Source: Caldisericaceae bacterium (lineage in GTDB: Bacteria > Caldisericota > Caldisericia > Caldisericales > Caldisericaceae). Taken from it: DNA of 7,603 nucleotides. Positions within the stretch are counted from its first letter, which is position 1, and every line of letters begins with the position of its first letter. This document shows positions 1 through 7,354 of this stretch, one piece after another. The notes beneath the pieces were generated by a model, which saw only the letters and a program-made list of their open reading frames with translations, made no database searches and was not told the origin of the DNA. Both the position numbers and the translations under genes were made by a program. Location: assembly GCA_021161495.1 (NCBI GenBank), contig JAGHAO010000156.1:1-7603 (forward strand), in the 5' to 3' direction.

Positions 1-2126
1 GCCGTAGGGATCTTATAATCTGTAAAGTTAGGATTCAGAATTTTACCGTTCTCGTCAAATTTAACTTCTTCCCAGAGAGCAGTTCCAAGCCCTTGGACAA
101 AACCTCCCACTATCTGACCCTCTACGAGATCGGGGTTAATTGCTTTACCGGCATCAAATGCCTCTGCCATTTTTAGTACCCTAATTCTACCGGTTTCTTT
201 ATCGATCTCGATCTCAACCGCACCGGCACCGGTAGTGTAGTGAACATTCGGATGTCCGCCCAATCCTGTTTCGGGATCAACTTTTGCGGAAGTAAACTCG
301 GGCATAAACATTCCATGTCCCATAATCGGGCCACCCCTGAAGGTCCCGTCCGGCATCTCTATTCCGTTTATAACAAATTTTTCAAATGGAAGTTCGAATT
401 CCGGATCCGTATAGCATTTTACTTTACCGTCTTCCAGATATAAATTCGCCTTTTCTATGTGATATGCTCTCGAAACCGTTTCGAATATTTGGTTTCGCGC
501 ATCGATTGCTGCTCTTCTTACCGCGTTCCCGCAGCTCCACGTAACATGACTTGCAACAGTTTGCCATTCATACGGGTTCCTATCCGTATCGGGAAGTTCC
601 ACTCTGATTTTTTCAAGCGGAAGTTGCAATTCTTCAGCTGCAATTTTCGCCATTGCGGTAAGGAAGCCTTGGCCAAGCTCCATTCCGGATACAAGTATGT
701 TAATACTTCCGTCTTCACTGAATTTTATAAATGCCGCGGAGGATTCATTGGCTGGCATTGCAGGAGCTTTCCAAACTGCTGCAAATCCCTTTGCTCTGAC
801 TTTATTCGGATCAGGAGACTTATCTTCCTTACCCCATTCTATTTTCTCCGCAACTTTATCAATACATTCCAAAATACCCGTGGGATTCATTTCAACACCA
901 TATGCCACAGGTTGGCCTCTTCTGATCGCATTTTTCCGCCTAAATTCTACAGGATCCATTCCAATCATCTTCGCCATTCTGTCCATATGGCTTTCAATTC
1001 CGAAGTGGAATTCGGAATAACCAAAACCTCTGTATGCACCGCAAGGCGGCCGGTTTGTATAAATTGCAAATGAATCAATGTAAACATTGGGGACATAATA
1101 CGGCCCTGTCGCAGAGAATCCCGTAGCATTTACAACATTGGAACCATATTCCGCAGACGCACCTACATCCCAGAATAATTCGTGTTTAAGAGCAATAATT
1201 TTTCCTTCTTTGTTGACGCCCATCTTTATATGAGCATACAATTCCTGCCTCTGCGAAGTGTTGTGGAATTCTTGTTTTCTTGTCCAACGAAGTTTTACGG
1301 GATGCCCCGGAACTTTCATTGCGGCAACTGCAGCAATTACTTCCATATTAATTCCCGCTTTTCCACCAAAACCTCCGCCTACGTAAGGTGCAATAATTCT
1401 CACGTTCTTGTGCGGAATTTTCAGTGAATTTGCAATTATGTTTCTTTGCGTGTGAGGAGACTGAGTGGAATTCCACATCGTAAGCCTGCCATCATATGAG
1501 AATAAAGCAACAGAAATGTGGGTTTCCATAGGTGCATGCACAACGTGCGGAACATGATACCAATCTTCTAATACATAATCTGCTTCTTCAAACGCCTTAT
1601 CAACGTCTCCCTTCCTAATTTTCCTTACATGTGCGATGTTTGTTCCCGGTTGAGGATAAAGCCACGGCACAACCTCATATTTACCCAAATCCGGGTGAAT
1701 CAGAGGCGCATCAGGCTTTATTGCTTCAAGCGGATTCTGAATTACGGGAAGCGGTTCGTATTCCACTTTAATTTTTTTGACGGCAGCTTTTGCTTGTGCA
1801 GGAGTTTCAGCAACTACCGCTGCAACTTGCTCACCTACATATCTTACCCTATCATCAGGGAAGATCGAGTTGTCTTTTAAATACAAACCAAATTTTTCGG
1901 GGAAATCTTTACCGGAAAGCACCGCTTTTACGCCCGGCATTTTTTCTGCTTCCGAAGTATCTATACTTTTTATTAAAGCATGTGCGTAAGGACTTTCCAA
2001 AACAGCAACATAGTACATTGCAGGGCCAAATTCCAAATCATCAACGTATTTCGCCGCACCAGTTACTTTTTCAAGTCCGTCAAGCCTTACCGCACGTTTT
2101 CCTACGTATTTAAGTTCTTTTGCCAT
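1..2126 (-). CDS. Xanthine dehydrogenase-family molybdopterin-binding (large) subunit, C-terminus cut by window edge
   Basis: Catalytic subunit of a trimeric molybdenum hydroxylase, predicted to oxidise a C-H bond next to a nitrogen in an N-heterocycle, using water as the oxygen source. I translated 708 codons without a stop from the ATG at 2126; GGAGG lies five bases upstream. The N-terminal a/b-hammerhead-like domain contains RYVGEQVAAVVAET (about residues 99-112). Mo-pterin signatures follow: VGGGFGGKAG (249-258), PPCGAYRGFGYSEF (360-373), MELGQG (482-487), and the C-terminal EGQIVGGFVQGLGTALWEE (669-687), then NFTDYKIPT. The usual catalytic glutamate region should come next and lies outside the window; family length is about 750-790. 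The CO dehydrogenase active-site loop AYxCSFR is absent, so it is not form I CODH. No in-frame TGA (selenocysteine) was seen. It is the last visible gene of the operon and follows its [2Fe-2S] partner by nine bases. Family is certain; the substrate is unknown. Confidence 0.95.
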   Translation of the reverse strand, partial: MAKELKYVGKRAVRLDGLEKVTGAAKYVDDLEFGPAMYYVAVLESPYAHALIKSIDTSEAEKMPGVKAVLSGKDFPEKFGLYLKDNSIFPDDRVRYVGEQVAAVVAETPAQAKAAVKKIKVEYEPLPVIQNPLEAIKPDAPLIHPDLGKYEVVPWLYPQPGTNIAHVRKIRKGDVDKAFEEADYVLEDWYHVPHVVHAPMETHISVALFSYDGRLTMWNSTQSPHTQRNIIANSLKIPHKNVRIIAPYVGGGFGGKAGINMEVIAAVAAMKVPGHPVKLRWTRKQEFHNTSQRQELYAHIKMGVNKEGKIIALKHELFWDVGASAEYGSNVVNATGFSATGPYYVPNVYIDSFAIYTNRPPCGAYRGFGYSEFHFGIESHMDRMAKMIGMDPVEFRRKNAIRRGQPVAYGVEMNPTGILECIDKVAEKIEWGKEDKSPDPNKVRAKGFAAVWKAPAMPANESSAAFIKFSEDGSINILVSGMELGQGFLTAMAKIAAEELQLPLEKIRVELPDTDRNPYEWQTVASHVTWSCGNAVRRAAIDARNQIFETVSRAYHIEKANLYLEDGKVKCYTDPEFELPFEKFVINGIEMPDGTFRGGPIMGHGMFMPEFTSAKVDPETGLGGHPNVHYTTGAGAVEIEIDKETGRIRVLKMAEAFDAGKAINPDLVEGQIVGGFVQGLGTALWEEVKFDENGKILNPNFTDYKIPT

Positions 2127-2135
2127 AATAACCTC

Positions 2136-2597
2136 CTACCCCTTTTTGGATACATCGACAATTGCATCGATAATATTTTTATATCCGGTACAGCGACAAA
2201 GGTTTCCTGCAATTGCCTCTCTTATTTCTTCTTCATCCGGATGGGGGTTCTTTTTTAACAATTCAGTAGCAGTAAGTGTCATACCCGGTGCACAGAAGCC
2301 GCACTGGAATGAGTTATGCTGAAGAAAAGATTTTTGAAGTTCGGTCATTCCATTCTTCTCTAATCCTTCAAGTGTCGTTATCTCTTGGCCGTCAACTTCG
2401 ATAGCAAGTGTTATACAACTCCTTATGGATTTGCCATTGAGCAATACCGTACAAGCACCGCACTCCCCTCTGCCACATCCATGCTTTGGACTTTTAACAC
2501 CAAGCCTATCCCTTAAAACGTCAAGTAGTTTCTCGTTTGGCATTACTTCAATTTTGACAGGATCGCCGTTTAATGTAAATTTTATTTCTCTTTTCAT
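2136..2597 (-). CDS. (2Fe-2S)-binding small subunit of the molybdenum hydroxylase
   Basis: Electron-transfer subunit carrying two [2Fe-2S] clusters that pass electrons from the molybdenum site to FAD. The N-terminal plant-ferredoxin-like domain has cysteines C41, C46, C49 and C61 in the pattern HGCGRGECGAC...C. The C-terminal helical domain has C99 and C102 (QCGFCAPG) and C134 and C136 (NLCRCTGY). All eight ligands are present and the length, 153 residues, is normal for the family (about 150-170). The ATG at 2597 lies five bases from a GGAGG that overlaps the TAG stop of the FAD subunit gene. Its own TAG runs into the ribosome site of the large-subunit gene. No Tat or Sec signal peptide is visible, so the complex is expected to be cytoplasmic. 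Which hydroxylase it serves is inferred from position. Confidence 0.96.
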   Translation of the reverse strand: MKREIKFTLNGDPVKIEVMPNEKLLDVLRDRLGVKSPKHGCGRGECGACTVLLNGKSIRSCITLAIEVDGQEITTLEGLEKNGMTELQKSFLQHNSFQCGFCAPGMTLTATELLKKNPHPDEEEIREAIAGNLCRCTGYKNIIDAIVDVSKKG

Positions 2598-2606
2598 ATC
2601 ATCCTC

Positions 2607-3488
2607 CTAAACGAGTCTTTCGCCATACGCAGGCCCGTTTCCATTCAAACGTGAAAATGATGCTTTTAAGGATCTCTTAACGAGAACACCGCTTACATAT
2701 AGCCTGTATTCTTTACTTGCCCTAATATCCGAAATAGGTGAAATTGCTTTGACTGCAATTTTTGCCGCTTCCTCCAAAACGTCATCAGTAAGATCTTTTC
2801 CTTTAAGAAATTCTTCCGCTTCAAACGCTCTTACCGGTTTAGGAGCAACAGCACAAAAGGCAATTTTATAATCCTTATTTTCGGTAACAATAGTTGCCAC
2901 TCCCACTTGTGCAAGATCTTCACCGTCGTATCTTCCGAGTTTAATATAAGATCCGCCGAATTTTCCGTTACTTGCAGGAACCTTCACCTCTTTTACGATT
3001 TCTCCCGGAGATAAAACGGTTCTTCTCGGACCTGTAAAGAACTCCGTGATGGGTACTTCCCTGTCACCGTTTTCGGTTGCTATAACAACGATTGCCCCAC
3101 GAACAAGCAGTGCGGGTGCAGAATCCGCAGATGGCACCGCACTGCAAATATTACCTACAAGCGTTGCCTTGTTCCTAACTCCCGTGGACGCAACCGTCCT
3201 TGAAGCCTCCCATATAACGGGGAATTTTTCTTTCACAACAGGGCTATCGATTAATTCATTAAAAGTAACTCCTGCGCCAATATGTAAATATTCACCGTCG
3301 AATTCAAGCTTTTTAAGCTCTTCTATTCCCTTGAGATCAATTACCATCTCAGGAGAAAGCACTCCGTCATCCATCAAAACCACCAAATCCGTTCCACCCA
3401 TAAGAAGCTTGGCTTTTTCACCGTATTTCTTATATATGTCTATTGCTTCCTTAAGCGTGGACGGTTTTGCATAGTCAAAATTATTCAT
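2607..3488 (-). CDS. FAD-binding (medium) subunit of the molybdenum hydroxylase
   Basis: FAD subunit of the CoxM/XDH type that carries electrons from the [2Fe-2S] clusters to an outside acceptor (NAD+, ferredoxin or another; not readable here). FAD-contact motifs are LLMGGTDLV (28-36) and the GVRNKATLVGNICSAVPSAD segment (103-122). KLGRYDGEDLAQVGVA (183-198) and the C-terminal DIRASKEYR (254-262) are typical of the family. Length is 293 residues, as expected. Only two cysteines are present (C115 and C212) and there is no inserted cysteine-rich loop. The extra [4Fe-4S] of 4-hydroxybenzoyl-CoA reductase beta subunits is therefore missing, which argues against a reductive aromatic role. The ATG at 3488 has GGAGG seven bases upstream, sharing bases with the TAG stop of the hydrolase gene. 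It is flanked by the hydrolase and [2Fe-2S] genes. Confidence 0.95.
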   Translation of the reverse strand: MNNFDYAKPSTLKEAIDIYKKYGEKAKLLMGGTDLVVLMDDGVLSPEMVIDLKGIEELKKLEFDGEYLHIGAGVTFNELIDSPVVKEKFPVIWEASRTVASTGVRNKATLVGNICSAVPSADSAPALLVRGAIVVIATENGDREVPITEFFTGPRRTVLSPGEIVKEVKVPASNGKFGGSYIKLGRYDGEDLAQVGVATIVTENKDYKIAFCAVAPKPVRAFEAEEFLKGKDLTDDVLEEAAKIAVKAISPISDIRASKEYRLYVSGVLVKRSLKASFSRLNGNGPAYGERLV

Positions 3489-3499
3489 ATAAAAACCTC

Positions 3500-4324
3500 C
3501 TATTTGTTATCAGGCGCTTCCCATGCTACGATTCTTGCCCAAGCAGACTCCATTTCAATTCCTTTAACAATAAATGCACCTATATATGCACGCTTGTTAT
3601 TCAATTTGTCGATTTCTCCACCCAAATTTTCGGCATGGACAAGGCCTTTCGGGAAGAGTTTTAGATGCATAATCTGATAGAATTCTTCGGGCGGGAACAT
3701 TTCATCCCAAGATTTACCGTATTTCTCTCTAAGTTTTTTATCCGCTTCTTTGAATAGTTTCGGATGCCAATCTCTAAGAATTGTGTTCATAGGATGATCC
3801 GCACTACCGCAATCGACGCCGATCCACTTAAATTTCATTTTAAGTGCCCAGTCCGGGAAATCAGGACTCGGTCCGGGATGCTTTACCATATAACGAACTT
3901 CATCGGATTCAGGCTGATCCCATGCATATCTATGATATCCCGTATTAATAATAAGTATGTCACCTTCACGGATATCCGCTTTTTTCATAAGCATCTCAGG
4001 CGTGTAAAGGTCGTAATCTCCGACTTCGTCCGAAATATCGACTACAACTCCAGGCCCTACCCATTCGTTTAGAGGAACCTTACCTATAGGCCTTCCGGAA
4101 CTAAAGAAATGAATTTCTCCGTCCATATGAGTTCCAACATGGTTGCTGGAGGTTATAATTTGTCCGTTCGCACCTTGCCCCATATGCGCACCGGCAATAC
4201 GCTTAAAATACTGGAGCCCAAGCGGCATATAACTGGGCCACGGCGGCGTGTGAATACTGAGCGGCTGAGTTAAATCATACATCTTTGATTCCATCATTAA
4301 TTTAATGAATTCTTCGTTTGTCAT
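3500..4324 (-). CDS. Cyclase-family metal-dependent hydrolase (kynurenine formamidase / isatin hydrolase-like)
   Basis: Member of PF04199, a family of divalent-metal amidohydrolases that open lactam, imide or N-formyl bonds (kynurenine formamidase, isatin hydrolase). Numbered from the chosen start (274 residues): DLTQPLSIHTPPWP (17-30) begins the fold; HVGTHMDGEIHF (62-73) is the metal motif with H62, H66, D68 and H72; GDILIINTGYHRY (121-133), DCGSADHPMN (171-180), HAENLGG (230-236) and ESAWARIVAWE (259-269) are further conserved blocks. The usual proline of HxGTHxDxPxH is replaced (D-G-E-I-H). I prefer the ATG at 4324 because AGGAGG (4335-4340) is ten bases away; an in-frame ATG at 4333 is only one base from it and would add three residues (277). 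No signal peptide is seen. Position between the DUF1116 gene and the hydroxylase suggests it opens the ring the hydroxylase has oxidised. Substrate is unknown. Confidence 0.9.
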   Translation of the reverse strand: MTNEEFIKLMMESKMYDLTQPLSIHTPPWPSYMPLGLQYFKRIAGAHMGQGANGQIITSSNHVGTHMDGEIHFFSSGRPIGKVPLNEWVGPGVVVDISDEVGDYDLYTPEMLMKKADIREGDILIINTGYHRYAWDQPESDEVRYMVKHPGPSPDFPDWALKMKFKWIGVDCGSADHPMNTILRDWHPKLFKEADKKLREKYGKSWDEMFPPEEFYQIMHLKLFPKGLVHAENLGGEIDKLNNKRAYIGAFIVKGIEMESAWARIVAWEAPDNK

Positions 4325-4334
4325 AATAACCATA

Positions 4335-4340
4335 CCTCCT
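4335..4340 (-). promoter_or_regulatory. Shine-Dalgarno AGGAGG deciding the hydrolase start
   Basis: AGGAGG on the minus strand overlaps the last A of the TAA stop of the DUF1116 gene. Two in-frame ATGs follow, at 4333 (one base away) and at 4324 (ten bases away). The first is too close for normal initiation, so the second is favoured. Confidence 0.7.
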
Positions 4341-5581
4341 TATGAATATTTTTTAGCAAATGCAATTACTGCCTTTTTAAATACATCCATCGGAGCATCA
4401 ACAAGTCCCGCTCCAACCTGACCTATACCGGGTTTCTTGTGCGCAATACCCGTATCAATAAACGGTGGAAGGTTTTTCTCTACTACTTTTCTTATATCGA
4501 TACCCGTAGGAGTACCTCTGAAGTTAAGATACGGAACTTGGTAAACATTATTCTCTCCTATCGTAATTTCATACATAGAAAGAGTTCTGTTCAAACCATC
4601 TTGCGGTGTTCCGCCAACGAATTGAACGATTGCAGGTGCAGCACCTATTGCAAACCCACCGAGACCGGCAGTTTCCGTGATAGAACTATCCCCTATATCA
4701 GGATTCGCGTCTTCCTTGGTAAATCCGGGGAAATAAAGTGCGTTAGGCGGAACTGGCGCCGGTGCGGTAAACCATTCATCACCCATACCGGAAACCTGTA
4801 TTCCGAAATCCGTTCCGTTTCTCGCCATTGCGACAACCATTGTACTGCCTTCTATATTCCTTGCCGGGTCAAGGCTTGCCTTCGCGGCAGGCATAGAAAG
4901 GTTAAGGAATGTGTGATCGTTTCCGTCAATAAACTTTAATACGGCTTCCGCAGTTGCTGCATCACTTGTTTTTACCATAGCGGGAGCGATAGTTCTGAAG
5001 AAAAGGGAAGTAGCTCCCTTATTCCTGTTGTGAAGTTCATCTCCCATATGAAGTGCCTGTGCGATAATATTCTTCAAATCAATTTTCTTCAAATACCTGA
5101 TAGCCTTATCCATCGCCGGGTACATAACTTCTTCCATCCATTTAAGCCTTTCAATAACATCTGGAGAATACGCACCCATCCTCAACACTTTACCGAGACC
5201 TTCGTTCATAGTTCCATAAGCTTTATTGCCAAATGCTTCGTTCTCAATAATATATACAGGCATAGACGGGGAAACAATGCCTGCCATAGGCCCTACTGTC
5301 TGGTGATGATGGCAAGGAGAAAATTCTATTTCTCCGGAGGCGGCAAGTTCTTCGGCCTCTTTTTCGTTTTTTGCCATACCCTCGTACATCAATGCACCAA
5401 TTACAGCACCTTTCTGCGGACCGCACATTCTGTCCCACGTCACAGGTGGCCCGGCATGAAGAATCATATTCTTCTTCATTCCGGGAATCACATCAACCGC
5501 TTTGCCCATACCGACAAGCATAGGACGTGCAGAAAGTAATCTGTCCAATGCCTCTTTGTTCGCCTTCTCAATATCTACCAT
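4340..5581 (-). CDS. DUF1116 domain protein, YlbE/AllG-like (putative carbamoyltransferase subunit)
   Basis: 413 residues, matching the family length (E. coli YlbE/AllG is about 420). In E. coli this family is assigned, with FdrA and a DUF2877 protein, to oxamate carbamoyltransferase: oxalurate plus phosphate gives oxamate plus carbamoyl phosphate. Features seen are HAGPPVTWDRMCGPQKGA (42-59), a histidine cluster CHHHQTVGPMAG (90-101), HMGDELHNRN (178-187), NLSMPAAKA...DPARNIEGSTMV (227-249), ARNGTDFGIQVSGMGDEWF (253-271), DIGDSSITETAGLGG (295-309), and RGTPTGIDIRKVVE (355-368) with a late GQVGAG (387-392). The polar conserved blocks suggest substrate-binding sites, but no catalytic residue is proven. 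No signal peptide or membrane segment is evident. AAGGAGG lies about six bases before the ATG at 5581. The gene is 22 bases after the 58-residue gene and its TAA runs into the hydrolase ribosome site. The family is clear; its substrate here may differ from oxalurate. Confidence 0.92.
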   Translation of the reverse strand: MVDIEKANKEALDRLLSARPMLVGMGKAVDVIPGMKKNMILHAGPPVTWDRMCGPQKGAVIGALMYEGMAKNEKEAEELAASGEIEFSPCHHHQTVGPMAGIVSPSMPVYIIENEAFGNKAYGTMNEGLGKVLRMGAYSPDVIERLKWMEEVMYPAMDKAIRYLKKIDLKNIIAQALHMGDELHNRNKGATSLFFRTIAPAMVKTSDAATAEAVLKFIDGNDHTFLNLSMPAAKASLDPARNIEGSTMVVAMARNGTDFGIQVSGMGDEWFTAPAPVPPNALYFPGFTKEDANPDIGDSSITETAGLGGFAIGAAPAIVQFVGGTPQDGLNRTLSMYEITIGENNVYQVPYLNFRGTPTGIDIRKVVEKNLPPFIDTGIAHKKPGIGQVGAGLVDAPMDVFKKAVIAFAKKYS

Positions 5582-5603
5582 AATACGCCTCCTTAATAAG
5601 ATT

Positions 5604-5780
5604 TTATTTACCCAACAATTTTTTCAAAGCGTCCATTACCTCTTCATCGCCGCCGGCAGGTGGCCGCCAATCCACTTGAATTACTTTTACACCTACATCT
5701 TCAAGACTTTCCTTAAAGGAAAGCAAACCAATGTTAATTACCTTCAATTCTTGCTTAAAAAGATCGGATATTTTTCTCAT
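5604..5780 (-). CDS. 58-residue FdrA-associated small protein
   Basis: A short gene I translated by hand. Its ATG (5780-5778) overlaps the FdrA stop in the arrangement ATGA, and it ends at TAA 5606-5604. It begins MRKISDLFKQELKVINIGL, has a central strand-rich segment ending VKVIQVDWRPPAGGDEE (about 31-47), and a lysine-rich helical end. The 'VINIGL...F...L...GV.VIQVDWRPPAGGD' pattern is one I associate with short 'fdrA domain' proteins or FdrA ends placed just before DUF1116 genes. It is therefore likely a separately encoded subunit or interface piece of the FdrA/DUF1116 complex, and its translation is probably coupled to FdrA. The ribosome site is weak (GGGGGTG), consistent with coupling. 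Function is unknown. The precise WRPPAGGD block and the operon position make it very unlikely to be a chance frame. Confidence 0.85.
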   Translation of the reverse strand: MRKISDLFKQELKVINIGLLSFKESLEDVGVKVIQVDWRPPAGGDEEVMDALKKLLGK

Positions 5781-7354
5781 CTTGCACCCCCGAGATTTTT
5801 AACAATATATGAAGCAAGTTTTGCAGCCGCAGCATTGGAAGGCATCACAATAGCACCCACTTCTTCAAGTTGTTTTTTAACTTTGCCTCTATCTTGCGGA
5901 TCCTTGTCAGTTCCCGTTATGGAACAGACAAACGTTATATTTCTCCCGTCTTTCTCCGCTATCTCCTTTGCCTCTTTTATTGCAGGTGCGAGTTCGTCGC
6001 CAGGCTGCATATTGGAACCGTAACCCAAAACAACATCCAGAAGAATTACCGCAACAGAAGGATCTTTCGCTTCTTCTATTATCTTTTTATTTCTTAACGT
6101 GAAATCAATCATAGGATGAGGCCTACCGACCGTAAATTCATCTTCTCCAAGATCGACAAAAGTGTTTTCTTGGCTTATCCAAGAGTCTTTAAGTTTGAAG
6201 TCCGGATTCAAAGGAGCATTTCCATACACCTCGCCTATGATTTGCCTGGAAAGAAGCATTGCTTCGTCGCACAGAGTACCACCCGTATAAAGGCCTCTGA
6301 CGTATTTTTGCCCCTCTTTTTTATTTTTACTTTCCTTTTCCGCAATTGAAAGAATTTCTTTTTCTCTTTCTTCGAGGAGTTTTTTGAACTCGTCAAGCGA
6401 CTTTCCCTTCGCAAGAGATGCTGCAATAAGACCTGCTTCTTCAAGGGTATTAGCAGGAATTGCACCCGCATTTTTAACAACTTCCGGATCTCCGCCAAGG
6501 AAAATTCCTACGACAGGCTTCTTAATCTCGTTTTTAATAAGTGTTGCAACCTTTTCAAGCACTTCCGGATGAGGCGGTTTTGACACAAGAACAATATACT
6601 TAGTGTCCGGATCTTCTTCCAATGCTTTCATTCCTTCCATAAACATTATCCCGCCAACATCTTTCTTTACGTCTCTTCCGCCCGTGCCAATTGCTTGAGA
6701 AATTCCCGCACCTTCATTGGTAATTACCGAACTCACCTCTTGCAATCCGGTACCGGAGGCGGCAACAATTCCGATGTCCCCTCTCTCCACCACATTAGCA
6801 AAACACAGAGGAGCACCATTTATAATTGCAGTCCCGCAATCAGGGCCCATCACAAGCAAACCGTTATCTTTTGCATACTTTTTAAGTTCGATTTCCTTCT
6901 CGAGCGGGACATTATCGGAGAACAACATCACATGCAGGCCTTTTTCCAGCGCCTTCTTAGCTTCGTCTCCGGCATATTTCCCTGCAACGGAAATAATCAC
7001 CATATTCGCATCAGGCATATATTCGAGAGCTCCCTCGAGGCTCTTCGGGGTGTACTCCCCGGCTTCCTGTGCTTTGGACCGCCGTTCCATCAAAAGTTCG
7101 TCAATCTTTTTAAACGCCTCTTCCGCTGCCTTTTCATCTTTTGCTTTTACAGCAATTAAGAGATCGGAATCACCGGCATCTTTAAACATATCAAGAAGCA
7201 TATCAGAAGTTTCCAAAATAGACTTGTTCTGTTCCGTTCCCATAACAACAGCAGCATCTTCAACTCCTTCAAGTTTTGCAGCATCACGGGCAACGAGCAT
7301 CAAAGTAACGGAATCATAATACTCACCCTTCTTAATAATTCCCTTTACAACCAT
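5777..7354 (-). CDS. fdrA: FdrA / AllF-like protein (acyl-CoA synthetase superfamily, putative carbamoyltransferase subunit)
   Basis: 525 residues with a succinyl-CoA synthetase alpha-like architecture. An N-terminal domain (about 1-100) is followed by a Rossmann-like CoA-ligase part: GPDCGTAI (170-177), GDIGIVAASGTGLQEVSS (192-209) and IGTGGRDVKKDVGG (222-235). A linker rich in K and E (about 318-350) leads to a second ligase-like half with RGLYTGGTLCDEA (353-365), DLGEDEFTVGRPHPMIDF (401-418), LLDVVLGYGSN (438-448) and VMPSNAAAAKLA (503-514). In E. coli, FdrA (AllF) is assigned with YlbE and YlbF to oxamate carbamoyltransferase. At the place where the ligase has its phospho-histidine (GHAGA) I read KNAGA (294-298), so the histidine is missing. 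The ATG at 7354 has GGAGG six bases upstream and overlaps the DUF2877 fragment by ten bases. It overlaps the next small gene by four. The family is certain; 'acyl-CoA synthetase' is probably a misleading name. Confidence 0.94.
   Translation of the reverse strand: MVVKGIIKKGEYYDSVTLMLVARDAAKLEGVEDAAVVMGTEQNKSILETSDMLLDMFKDAGDSDLLIAVKAKDEKAAEEAFKKIDELLMERRSKAQEAGEYTPKSLEGALEYMPDANMVIISVAGKYAGDEAKKALEKGLHVMLFSDNVPLEKEIELKKYAKDNGLLVMGPDCGTAIINGAPLCFANVVERGDIGIVAASGTGLQEVSSVITNEGAGISQAIGTGGRDVKKDVGGIMFMEGMKALEEDPDTKYIVLVSKPPHPEVLEKVATLIKNEIKKPVVGIFLGGDPEVVKNAGAIPANTLEEAGLIAASLAKGKSLDEFKKLLEEREKEILSIAEKESKNKKEGQKYVRGLYTGGTLCDEAMLLSRQIIGEVYGNAPLNPDFKLKDSWISQENTFVDLGEDEFTVGRPHPMIDFTLRNKKIIEEAKDPSVAVILLDVVLGYGSNMQPGDELAPAIKEAKEIAEKDGRNITFVCSITGTDKDPQDRGKVKKQLEEVGAIVMPSNAAAAKLASYIVKNLGGAR

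Noticed and set aside
240..1427. Plus-strand open frames of 67 to 204 codons across the first 1.4 kb
   Set aside because: They lie opposite the molybdenum large subunit, which I translated without interruption with all its family motifs. They have no ribosome sites and no recognisable motifs.
1..2126. Form I CO dehydrogenase large subunit (CoxL)
   Set aside because: The AYxCSFR active-site loop is missing; the matching region reads PPCGAYRGFG.
2607..3488. 4-hydroxybenzoyl-CoA reductase beta subunit
   Set aside because: No cysteine-rich [4Fe-4S] loop; only two cysteines in the protein.
4325..4333. Hydrolase start at the upstream ATG (4333)
   Set aside because: Only one base separates it from AGGAGG. 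The ATG nine bases further on has workable spacing, though the longer form cannot be excluded.
5030..7319. Plus-strand frames of up to 200 codons opposite DUF1116 and FdrA
   Set aside because: They are antisense shadows of well-supported genes, with low-complexity Ser/Phe-rich translations.
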